Part shown: positions 34,163 through 46,400 of the stretch, piece after piece
Numbering within the stretch: the first letter of the stretch is position 1
How the letters are laid out: every line of letters begins with the position of its first letter
Assembly (NCBI GenBank): GCA_038030265.1
Contig: CM075940.1
Span: forward strand, 15,389,604-15,453,603
Length of the DNA stretch: 64,000 nt
DNA from: Corythucha ciliata
Lineage: Eukaryota > Arthropoda > Insecta > Hemiptera > Tingidae
Direction of reading: 5' to 3'
Program-made: the position numbers and the translations under genes
Notes under the pieces: generated by a model
Told to the model about the DNA's origin: nothing
The model's input: only the letters and a program-made list of their open reading frames with translations
Database searches by the model: none

Positions 34163-37100
34163 ATAACTACCTCTTCCTCTGGCGCTCTCCAAACCTCTTT
34201 TAAATCTGCCCCGCTTTTATCTTAAACAAAATACGGCTTTCAATCAAATCTTCTCTTCTGCTCCTGTATACACCAATTAATTACTAGCGTTAAATGAAAA
34301 AACATCTTTTTGAATAAATGATAACGCCAGGAATAGAATAACTGCGGGGAAGACGTGGTTCTGAAAAGAATTGGGAGTTTGAGTAAAGCATTTCGAAATT
34401 AAATAGTAATTTATTGTTTGCCCTTTTCATTTTTTTTTTTTTTTTTTTTGTACAAGCTTTTGATGTACAAACTTTTTTCTTCTTATCTTATCCCTTTTGA
34501 TTAATTATAAGTTCATTTTCTAAGTATTTATCGTAAAAAAGAATTGAAAGCCCCCCTCCCTACATTTTTACTATTTTTTATTATCAGAAAAATGAATTCC
34601 GCGATGGGTCGTACAATTTACCATCAGGGTTCCCTTTACTGAAGTGAGCTAGAGAAAACTAAATTACTGAAAAGAATGCTTGGAGCGCTTTGGAAAACAA
34701 CATTTTTACAACTCCCCCCCCCCCCCCAGCTCAACGCATCCAATGAACCGATCATTAGCAACGCTCAAAACATTTATCACGTCAGTTTTGTCATTCTCTC
34801 TCACTCTCTCTCTCTTCTCGTTTTTCCCCTTCCCAATAATTATTCTACTCCGTCTTTCGAGTTTGCTTAATGGTCCACGTTTCTAACCCAATAAATTTTG
34901 TTAGGCGTGGAAGATGGGTGATGATGTGATGGGGTACGAGGGGATGAAGGGAGCCTCTTGAGAACCTTGTAATTTAATTTTTTATTTAACTCGCTCGGGT
35001 AAGAGACGAGATTTCCTTCAGGACAATAAAAGACTTATTCAGGGAAATATGTGGTTTTACAGATTGAGGAAAAGGTCGAAGGAATGTTTCTGCTTCTCTC
35101 TTGAACATGAAAAATAATAACGTAATAAGAGAGAGCATGCAAAGAGATTAAAGCAATTCTCTGAGAAGAGAAAGAAAGTTGTTAAAGAAGGAGGTTGAGA
35201 AATGACGTTTTAATTTTATGCTCGCTTTTGACGGGAAAATCTGAAATGTCACGCACCGAAAATAGGGCATCGTATAATGCAAAATTAAATTATATTTTAG
35301 CTGTAAAACCTAACGAAATCACCGAGCTGACCTGAAGCAACATTCGAAGGGAGGCAGTCAACTCAATATAAAGCTTATTACATTTACCGGTTAATTGATG
35401 TTCATTCCACGTAAATTCTACCGTGAATTACAAGAACAATAAAGTTAAATGAAACGTGGTAGGTAACGATGAATAATAACTAAAGACAAATATAGTTTCA
35501 GAAGTTACTCTAGACCCGCAAGGAGCGTTGAGTCATGCGTGTTATTGCCTATCTTCTCGAGCCATTCAATTATGTATTGGTCAGAAGTCGGCCGTCTCGA
35601 TCTTCTCGGCTCAATTACCGGGCAGATGAGAGCCAGGACCTAGAAGAGCTGGAGGTTATTCCGCACTCAAGTGCATTCTGATTGGTGTGTGTCAAACCCT
35701 CATCATTATCGCATAGTTAATTTCTATGTTCATGAGCTAATTTCCAGCTAGATATTCAGTGTCAGTGCCTGATGTTCCGATGTAAAGTCTCGGATATCAG
35801 TCAATTGCCATGGCTGAACTAAATATTTGTTGAGGGGGGAGGGGTGCACTCGTGAGTTTGTGGGATAAAACAACGAGTTTCTCTGGTTAATAGCCCATGG
35901 TACTTTACACTTTAGGATTAGGAGGCACCTTTACCCTAGCACTTTAGGAGGCATTAATTAAACTTCCATTTAGCTTCGTTTTCAGCGATGTTCTTCTCTA
36001 ATAGGAATGCGCGTTGTCTAAGCGAGTAACGAAAATTTTGTGGATCCTTCGAACTGAAAAGTGGAAATTCAATCCGAAAATTCTGAGTTATCCAAACACT
36101 TTTTTTGTGGCGCTTTGAACGGAGAAGGTTCTCTGAGAAAATCCACCATTTGAAAAATTCGCGCTTGTGCGAGAGTTTCTACTGCAGGCCCGAAAACATC
36201 TCTTAATAATAGGAGAGTGATCAATTGTGGAAAAGGGGTGGAGAGATTCTCCTGTGAATTATGCAGGGAACTCATTCATAAGCCTCTTCATTCCTCAGGT
36301 ATCCTCTTCGTGCATTACGAATTCTCCTCTCCTTTGGCATCACCCGTACACTACATAGAATACATTTCTAGTCTCTTTCCGTCCTCCTAGAAGCATAATG
36401 TGATGAATAAATTCCTACTCTCCCCTCCCTTGTGCATTCACCAAATCACCATACACCCAAATACACCGCACTCCAAAATTTATATAAGAAGGGCGCGAAC
36501 GCGAGTTTACGCGTCTCGACTCGTGAAATAGTAACTAATATCGTGGAATATATTTCAGGGATCACATATTCGAGAAAATCAGCTTGACAGATTTTTGGAG
36601 TTTGCTTATCTGCTCGCAGATGAAAGTTTTGACTTTGGGATTGTTGATCCTTCGTCAACCATCTCTCGTCCATTTTTTAGCGCTGAAATGAATTGACGTG
36701 GTGTTGAACATTGGCGAAGTAAGAGTAAGTCCTTATGTCTATGGGATGGGATAACGTGCTGTTGCCCTGTTTATCATCATTTCCTGACTTCCACCCGATT
36801 CATGCCAGCAAGAAGAATGCTTATTATATCTACCTAAGCATTCTTAAGCTTAGTAGCTAAGCTTTGAAGTACATATTTAGAAAAGATATTTCGAGGGAGC
36901 CAAAAGAAAACGTCGATGATAAAATTCTCTTTTCTTGTCCATCGAATATTTTCTTTCCGAGACGAAAGCTTTGAAAAATAGTTCAAACAGAGAGCCCTCA
37001 TTGTCCTCTCAATTAAAAAAGGTAAAGTACATCCCACTCTCTCCAATGCGTTTGAAGCTTCATTATTCATTTGAATATTCCGGATTAATTAGACTTTTTT

Positions 37101-40020
37101 TTTATAGTCGCTCTCGTTTCTCACACAACCTTATTACTTGCTTTCGTCATTAAATTTCCTTTGAGTGGAAACTTAAAGTGTCGGTGGTGAGGGGGGCAGA
37201 TGGAAAATGCCATCAGGGTATTTGGCTCCTTCTGAAACGTAGTTAATTCACATTTTAAGTATTACGTGGGTTGCATTCTTATTTATAGACTTCACAGGCG
37301 TAGATGAAGTCTCACCGGTAATATTCGTCCTCTCCCTTAGGTTTTATATTACATATAATTTTTCGCGATTCTCTCAGGCTCCTCTTTTCACTATTCATCA
37401 GTTCAAAGAAACACTCGGCATCGTTTCAGCATATAAATTACCTTTATCTCTGGCTTGTAATGTATTTTTTAGTTATTTCTAGAGATAGAGCTCCTTTTCA
37501 TTTTCGTTCGTGGCTTTATCATGACAGGTGTCTTTTCTTCGTTATTAATCACATGAGAAAACGCTAGTTCATCATATCTGCTGTTACCGCTTATTGAGTC
37601 TTCGACGCGACAGTGATAGTGTAAAGTGGCATTATCCATGCATGTCGACTTTACACCCGGATGTTAAGGAAAAATATTTGTAAGGCTTCTAAAATTCCGT
37701 GTACGATCTTTGATACAATGGTGGGGATAAATCATAATTATGGCAACCTGTGACTTTTGAAACCTCTAGCTGAAAAAAAGCACATCTGAAGATGACGAAA
37801 TTGGCGTGTTCGAATTGACATTGACGCTTCTGGAAACCTTTAACTGTTCTTTTAAGATAAAAATAGAGAATAATAATAACATACATCAGGAGTGCAAATA
37901 GCCTGGAAAACGGCTGTTCTACAACTTGTTGCATAAACATTTATGGGTGCAGCCTGAAGCGAAATAATATTTGCATCGTCTGAACAGAATCACGTGCCGT
38001 ATATATAGGAATTTATGAAAATCATGAATGAGAGACTGAATTCAGGAAGTTTGGGGAAGAACTTGGAAGTATCAAAGACCGCCTGCATTACAGCTGTCAC
38101 AGATAAAGCTAAACGTATAATTGTAAGTTATGGGCAGTAAGTAGCCTGAGAGTGGCGCGCGCAACTCTATTGATTCCACCTGCCACATTCCCCTCACTTT
38201 TACTACATACCTAGACACTATATCGTTAAATATTTATTACTCCCATCTTTAACTTCCCACGCGACTAACCACTTCCCCCCTAACCCCTTAACTAATTCCC
38301 GATCTCCTCGAGAAAAATATTTTTGGTCTCCCCTCCTCTTTCCACAAAATATTATCTTGTTAGGTTTTTGTAGGGGTGCCGCAGCAATTTCCCCCTTTTG
38401 CGTGCGCTCAAACCACAGCGACGAGTTTTTTTTTTTTTTTTTTTAATGAACGTCACATTTTCCTTGAAGATAGTTGTCCACCCTGTAGACAAAAAATTAA
38501 CTGCTGAAAATGTAAAATGGTTCTGTAAACTCCAATTTATACACGTTGCGGTGAGAGAGGCCAACCGCAAACAGGACAAAAGGACTTCGGCAATGTTCTC
38601 GGTTTGTCGTGGGGAAGGGAGTGACCAGCTTCCCCTTACCACTACCATTGTTCAACGAGAGGAAATTGCTGGGATGCTCACCTAGACTGAAGATAAAAGG
38701 GCTTAAAACACGAGGAATTTAGAGAAGGATGTTGAACTTGTTGTGACCTTGCTTGATCGCGGGATTTACTCCACTGTAAGATTCTCGCGTCGACATATAA
38801 TTCTTCAAGGTTTACTTTTGGCAGGTTTAAAGCTTTCTTTCATCCGTTCAATCACAAAAAAGTTGATAGCTACAAAGCACCAGGTTTAAACGAAGTAACT
38901 AATTTACTAAACTCAATTTGTGGTCATTTGTTAGCCTATTGCTTTGTACTTAAGGCAGACTGGTTTAAAATTAATTAACCAGAAAATTTCCTTGGGGGAT
39001 CTCCACAAAAACCTCAGAATTCGTGAATTAATAATTTCCATGGTATACTTGGCTCCTCCTCTCTTCTGTTTGAAGACATTTATCAGTACCCCGCGTTGTT
39101 GAGTGTTTTTCGCGGTAAGGGAAACAAAAACATCAAACTTGCGGTCTTAAGATGCTTTGAGTGGGAGGAGTGGGTTTCTGAGATGTAGGGGGAAAAAGTC
39201 GAAAGAGGGACTTACTTCAAGGAGTGCTGGCATAACATTCTATTCACGGTATAGGAACTCGTGTGTTGACATTGACGGATGGCGGTCTAACAAGGTTTGA
39301 GTGCGTCAAGGGTCTTCCCCCAGGGCAGATTCAAGGGGCAGTCGATTGCGTGACCGATGATGGGGTCCGTCCTGAAAACGTGCTTCTAGGTATCAAAAAA
39401 CCCCCGAGTCACAGGGAGAACCCGTTGAAAAAATCGGCTCGACTGAACGAAGATTCGTTCCGAATTTCGGATTGCCCGTGTCGAGCAAGATACGATGTAT
39501 CGTCCAATTCAAAATTTCGCCAATTTTCACGAAAACTGAGAAAGGGTTCTTGTCAACGATAGGCGCTTCAATCCAACGTGGACTCAGGAGGCTCATTCCT
39601 TGGTGCTCTTCTTCAACATTAAGACCACTTTTGATACTATACGCAGATCAAACATCCTTAATACGTAGAACTCCCCCCCCCCCCACTCAGCCCTTCATAC
39701 ATCGTCAGGGGGAGTTTCCTGGGGTCGGTCTTAAGACTGCAGCGGCATGGAAGGGCATGTGGCAAGTCCAACCTCATACCCTCCACTAGAAAGAAGAAGG
39801 TAGGAGACTTATCAGAAATCCTTTTCCGTAATACCAAGACAGTCTCTTCAGAGGAATATGAAGTATCTCGGTGGAGCACTGTGGTCCACACTCACCTAGA
39901 AAAACGCCTCGGCAGGCTAGCTTATTGGGGGAAAATACTCCTCATGTAGGCGATAAGATTTAAAGGTTAAATGTGGGCACTGAAACAACGGTTGTAACAT
40001 CTGCAATTACGTACGAATTA
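34163..40020. other. Long gene-poor stretch
   Basis: AT-rich sequence with homopolymers (T run near 34431-34449, C run near 34716-34729, T run near 38426-38444). Many short frames are present, none with recognisable domains or paired splice sites. It may be intron or intergenic. Confidence 0.45.
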
Positions 40021-40039
40021 TAATATGGAGATAATAAGT

Positions 40040-40110
40040 AATAGAGACACAAGGCTGAGCCAATGCGGCGTTCGATGGACGCTTGACTCACAAGTTCGAG
40101 TCCAACGAAC
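40040..40110 (+). repeat. tRNA-like sequence, degenerate
   Basis: TGAGCCAATGCGG (A-box-like), then a GCGT/ACGC stem, then AAGTTCGAGTCC (B-box match) at about tRNA spacing. T-stem pairing is poor, so this looks like a SINE head or tRNA pseudogene. Confidence 0.3.
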
Positions 40111-43100
40111 ACCCTCATCAATCGTATTCTGCGGGAAGACTATGCGCAATTTGGGAGGAGGCACACAATTAGGGCACCATTCCCGAAAGAACACAAGATT
40201 GCACGTCTTGTTGGCTTGTCAGCACTGCCTCTCCCTCTTCGATCTCACTGCAGACTGCAGAGAAAAAGCAAAATTTACCTCGGGGCTGAGTCATAGCCAT
40301 AAAATAAATCCGTTTTTCACTCTTTATGAATTTCATACCATTCTTCTCATTTTCTCTCAACCCTCTAGATAAGAAAACAAAAAATTTTCTTTTTTCCGTC
40401 TATTAGATCCTCAACCCCCTATCCATCAATCTCTGCGAATACGCAACGTACGTAATATGAACATTTTTCTTTCCGGTGTGTTATTTACGAAGGATGTGCG
40501 TATTTTTGCCCGTATCTTATTATTGTCTAATGTAGTGAAACACTTGAAAATGATGAAAGATAGCGCCGCTTTTTCGTTTGGGGATGTTTTTTAAATAGAA
40601 AGGGTGAATTCTAAACGTTGCCCAACTGTCAGCTAATGATTGATCGGGGAGCGATCACGACTATATTGTCTGACCCCCTGCGAGGCACCCTTAGCACTTC
40701 GTCTTTTCTCATCATTTCAACGTTTTTATTTCTCTTTTCCAATCTTCTCGTTTACTCCGACATTTCTAATGAATAGATATCGCCTCCACCGAAATCTTTT
40801 TTTTTTAGTGCGGGACCTCTAGCATCGCTCGGCCAAACGCTAGTCAATATCCTCCTTCTGGAGACAGGGGGCTTCTTTAAACTCATTGACTGGAATATGA
40901 ATGGGCAACCTATTAGTTTCGGAAAACACATGATCGATCGTTTCCTGTGCTGTAATGACGCAAACAATCGCCCGAAGAGAGAGGGTGAGGGAGTGAGAAG
41001 TATCTACGTCCTATTTAGAGTTTGAAAGGAATGTAGCACAAATCTTTAGCTATCGGTGTGGCACGCCAGAATCAGAATAGCGTAAAAGTCAAAATAACCA
41101 ACATCCCAATATAAAAACCAAAATAACTAACATCCCATGTGGTAAGCACAATTAATTCTCGTGTTAGTGTCGTCAGGCTTTCACTCATCACTTTTAAGAC
41201 GACCGATGGAACATTCTATTGAAAATAGTCCTGTCATTTCCGCTGATGTTGGCAATGAAACGATTTCTTTGATTATACTTTTCCAGAGTCTTGTGTAAAT
41301 TCTGTTAAAGTTATTACTTCTCTCTCCTTCTCCATTCATTCCGTTTTCTTACAGCTGTTGCCCTGGTGATTTTTCACCGCAATATTTGACGCATGGCAAT
41401 TTTTTCCCCCCTGCAATTCAGACCCGTCCTCTCATTTCTACCCGAAGCGATTCACCTTCAATCGAATGTTTTTGAAAGGTGAGAGGGACGAGTGCTTCAA
41501 TTAATTTATCGATTGATGTCATCACCTCACTAAAAGCTTATATATTTCAGGGTTAGTGTCAAGTACAATTGAGGGGCACACTTAATCGTGGTACTGTCAA
41601 ATTATTTTGTTTGATAATGGTTCAACGATTAGTATTTGATTTATATGGAATTAAACTCTTCATCAAGTAAACAAGACACCGCATTTGAAGAAGAAGGCAG
41701 CTCACCGAATGATTAGTTATTATATAAGTATGGTGGTACACGTACGATGGATTTCTTGAGATGTCAGGATATTTTTCTTTTTCTTCAGTGTTATCTTTGT
41801 GACGTGTATATGATAATCGTCACCAACGCTCTTCAGAAACACTTAAAACCCTTGCCCCACCACCAACCCACTTACTCACTTCTCGTTTTCTGAAGACGTG
41901 CTCGCCTTCGTCTCTCGCATGGCCATTCATCATAGTCAGGCAATGTGTAGAAAAGATAGTGAAGGGGGGGATGTAGAAAGCGTACAACATCGTAAGGGCT
42001 TAATATAACGCTCGTAGACTCTCCGCTCCCGTCTCACTCCACATCAATTTAGTACGACCAGAAGGAACATCATGCAAGGCCCTCTGACACTTCAGGATAA
42101 ACAACGCTGAAGCTTAAACAAGCGTTAAGCTCATCTTGCCTCGCCATTACCCCTTTCCCCAACGTAGTACCCTGCCTACAAATTGACTCTATATAGAGAT
42201 ACAGTTTCCGATAAATTTTGAACTCTGGAATGGCGCATTTCCGATAACATTCTACGCCCCTGGGACTACCTGAATCTGTACCATGTGAAGTGAGCTCGTT
42301 CTTTTTACGGTCAAACACAAACCTTTTGACCAATCGAAACTAAATTGTTCAACTTCAAACTCATGTTCCTAAATTAAACTGGGAGTTTGACAAGAGTTGA
42401 AATGGGATTTGGAAGGGTAAAAAGGTTGGGCAACAACCCTTCACTGTCTCGGAATTGTCATCGAAATACTAGCCCACTCAACTCTTCGGGTCCCTGATGG
42501 GGGTTTTCACTCAAATTTAAATCACGCTATTTAATGATTGGTATCTTTCTCGTTTCTACTGAAATTGAAACTTCATCATATTCAGAGATTCCAAATATTT
42601 ACCTTTGGGTATTGTGTTGTTTTAAATAAACGATATTTCTCGGGGCGCCCTCTTCCCACCCTTTTAACAGCAATTAACGTCGCCTTGGTGTATTCAAAAT
42701 CTAGTTCGTTCATATTCGAATGGAAAACCAATACATGGAGTTATTAATTCAGAACAATCGCTGTAAAACAATTCCAGAAAAATATACCAGAAGCTACATA
42801 ATTGTTAAGCACAAGGGTAATTTTTATTTCGATACTTTTTTTTTGTTCAACTGCTGCCATGTTCCTCCCTCCACCCGCTGGTGACATTTCTCCCGGCTGG
42901 AAGGTACCCTCGCCAATGCGGTTTTTCTGATTTAGGTGGTGGCTTAGAGGTTAAATGTCTTGTTTCATGGCTAAATAGTCAGTTTATAAGCGATAAATAT
43001 TAAATAAAAATACAGTTTCAGAGTGGATACTGAAGTAAAGACACTGACAATGATTTTACAGGCAGAATAGACTGATTTTTTACAAACCAGTAAAGAACAG

Positions 43101-43214
43101 CCAGATTTTGTGCCTCAAATAGCATATTGCTGAATGCAAAGTTATATCCTCACATGGGTGTGTAAAATATTAAACTTCTGTCAAACCCCTTCCTTAAGTC
43201 TTCGACCAAAAAAA
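40111..43214. other. Gene-poor stretch with weak minisatellite D block
   Basis: No supported exon. At 42930-43140 a decayed block (TAGTCAGTTTATAAG, TACAGTTTCAG) resembles the 14220-14930 array. Confidence 0.4.
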
Positions 43215-43448
43215 GTGAGCTATAACCAGTCAAGAAGGACATGAACCTGCGGCCAGCGCTCTCTCATTCGATTAGTTGCAACTTCTTTCAACTACTGCAA
43301 CATCTTTCGTTATTGAAATGGTTGTCCCACTGTTTACCAAGAATAAGTGTTATTATCAAGCCGAAAATCCATTGAGGGGGTAGGGAAAAATAGCTAGAGG
43401 GGCTGATCACAGTAAGGGCGAAGTACATGTTTAACTTGACGAGCTATA
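43215..43448 (-). repeat. Interspersed repeat R1, copy 2
   Basis: Reverse-complement match to 1143-1368; shared strings include CTCATTCGATTAGTTGCAAC and ATAGCTAGAGGGGCTGATCA. Confidence 0.75.
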
Positions 43449-46400
43449 TGGACGTGGGGAAGAGCCACTTTGATTCTCCGCCCCAGCTTTCTGCCTATAT
43501 CAAACCAATCCCTTCTTTCCCTCATCTGTCAGAAACAATCCTCTAGAACTCCATCCAGAGGGATTGACATGTTCCTGTAACTCCACGCACCACCTGAGAA
43601 ACGTGGTTTTAAAAAAATGGCGTATATCGATTGGAAAGTCCTGGGAGCCTGGGAAAGATTAGTTTCCGCCAGCTGCCTTAGCCACCGCCATTTCCCTGAG
43701 CGTGGTTTCTGAAGGATTCAAGAGTGGCGCAGATGAAGCGAAAATTCAAGTTTTGTGGAAGATTTCCATGGATTAAAGCCCCAGTGGAGGGGGGGGGGAA
43801 TTCCTTTCCTGACAGTGTCCATATAGAGGAGAAGATAAAGAAACCTCCCCAGGAAAGTGCCGCTGGGGGTACGTGTCCCTTTTACTACGAAGTTGCGGCC
43901 TTTCTAGCAGCCCCGCCTGTTCCTCATCCCGACCACGTGTTGCAGGTGCTTGATGTTTCAAGAGGATTCGACGTTCTTTAAAACGCCCTATGACTGCGTA
44001 CAAATTCCCATCACTCACGATGCCCTTTTAACAAAATTTTGCCCACGTTCGATGTAATTCCCGTCTCGGTTATCAACCCCCACTCAGAGATTTAGTCAAG
44101 ACATCTAAGCATAATTTTTTGTGAGACACTCGTGACCCTATCGTCGCTTTTAGGGTTCCATTATCTTACGCGGTTGGGGGGGGGGGTTACAAGTCCTGAG
44201 TGCTCTTCTGGTTAAATTAAAATTGATCGCCCCTTTCAACATCTCAAAACGTTGCGTTGTGCTCCAGTTTTTTATTGTTTCCCCCCCCCTCTTGTTTTCA
44301 GATTTCATGAGTTTTTTGGAACGGACAATGAGAGTAATGTAGTCAAAGCTAACAAAGGACGCTCTCGCCAGCTTTTGTTAAACAGCTTCGCTGGTATTTA
44401 TAATGCACTTTGTTTCGTAGGAAGATGAAAAGGTTTGTTGTAAACATATTTTGTATTTATCTTCGTAGTTCTTCAAACCTTCATAATGGGGAAACTCCCT
44501 TCATTAATATGTCGACAGTACCGTAAACTTTACTTGGTATGGGGGAGGGGGGAGCGTACCAACTCGGTGGAAACGACTGCATGGAGCGTGAGCCCTCTAC
44601 ATAATTATTCAAATAAGACTAAATTGTTTTTCTCTTATTGGGTTTTCTTTAAAAGATTATTATAATTTACTCCTGAAGAACTGGAAAAAAGTTAAAACCC
44701 TAATTAACAACCTAAAAAGCTCACACACCTTTCCACCCACGAACGAACGAACTTCGACACCTTCAACCCTATAAACTCCTCTCGGAAAATAGTTTTTATT
44801 GTCGGTCCCATCCTTTTTTCGTGTTAAACAGTTGAGCGACACGAGAAACAATAAACGTAAGGGCTAAAGCTCCAAGCTCATAAATAACGCTTCTAAAATT
44901 TTCTACTAAATCGTACAAAGCGATTTAATCTGAACCGAATTAATTTCAGTTAAAGATGTTTGAATCGTTGCAGTCTAACTGGAGTTATGACACATTTTCA
45001 ATGGCTCAGCTTCCGCATTAATGAACAGTAATTGTTTTTTAACCATTTCAACGTCATTGTATGTTACGCTCTATTAAAGGTGTTCTTTTATGAAAAGAGA
45101 AAAGGAGGAGGGACTACATTGTGCGTGTTCAAAAACAGGCTAATTGAATCGAGAGAAAGAGAAGTAAGCGTTATGCAACCTCAAAATGGCTGAAAGGGGT
45201 TTTTAGGATTTTTCATTCAGCGGCTAATTGACACAAACGTGAAGGGAAGAACGAGTTAAATCCTCCCCTTTTCTTCCACGTTAAATCTGCTGTAATTTGT
45301 AAACCCATATAGAATTAACTTTAAGAAAATATTAAAAGTAAAAAAAGCGTCCTAATAGACTGTACGAGAGGGCGTGATAACCGAGAAAAAAAATAAATAA
45401 TAAATAAAAAAAATAAAATAATAAAAAATAAAATCGGACCTTCCTCTTCACGTAATTTAAAGAGTGACTGAGAACTTAATTTTGTCAAGTAAGGACGACG
45501 ATTATATGCACCTTTAAGGGGAGACTAATGAGAGCATCAAACAGTGAAGCGTGTGTAAGTGGAGAGGGGTCGGGGTGAAAAGGGTCGAAAACATAAAAGG
45601 CTGACCGGTCGGCTAGTGAACTTGTAACTAGTTTTAAGTTGTTTTTTTTCGAATATCGATTTTCTCAAGGGGAGACATAACTAAATACAACTGATTAATT
45701 AGTTAAAATTACATTGATTTCTCAAACGGAATAAGTGTTTGTAACCTAGTTACACAAGCTAAGCCACGCAAGGTGCTTTTCTCTTTCATTTAAATCAATA
45801 GCAAATTTGTTCCTTTACTATTTTCCACGCAATTTAATTACGTTTTTGTATTATTAGAAATGTAACAGGGTCATCTCTGGGATATACTGGGTGATTGTTA
45901 CGCAACGCTGCACCACTTAGCAATTATCTGATGTTATGAGTTTTTGAGCGTATGGGGGTGGAAAAAAAGAGCAATTGAAGAACTTTTTCTTTTGTTGTTA
46001 CTCTTTTTAAAAATATTTTATTAGAACCAGTCTCAAAACTTGATGTTATTATTGTTTTTATTTTCCTCAACTCGCACAGCGTGACAAGTATATAATCATA
46101 GCACGCACTATAAGCTTTAAGGTAGACAGTAGTACGTGACTCGGCTGTTGTGAATTGAATATGAGGGTGAGGGGGACCCATTGACTCAACTTTTAAATTG
46201 AGGAGAATTCGATAACCTGACAAAATAAATAAAAATACAAAGCGAATAATGGACGGGGGGGGAGTAGGTTGTTCCACTTCCATGTTCCACCAAGTAAGCA
46301 TACTAGAGGTAGTATAAGTAACAATAAAAAAAAGAAACGTGCCAGATCTGAAAAGGATTTCGTGTTCTAGGACCTATAAAGAGCAAAAAAGTAGTTTTCC

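Noticed and set aside
38398..38685. Overlapping frames of 95 and 98 residues on both strands.
   Set aside because: They contain a homopolymer-coded Phe or Lys run, have no domain or paired splice sites, and are probably chance.
39263..39562. 99-residue plus-strand frame.
   Set aside because: No known motif, no splice support and a competing minus frame.
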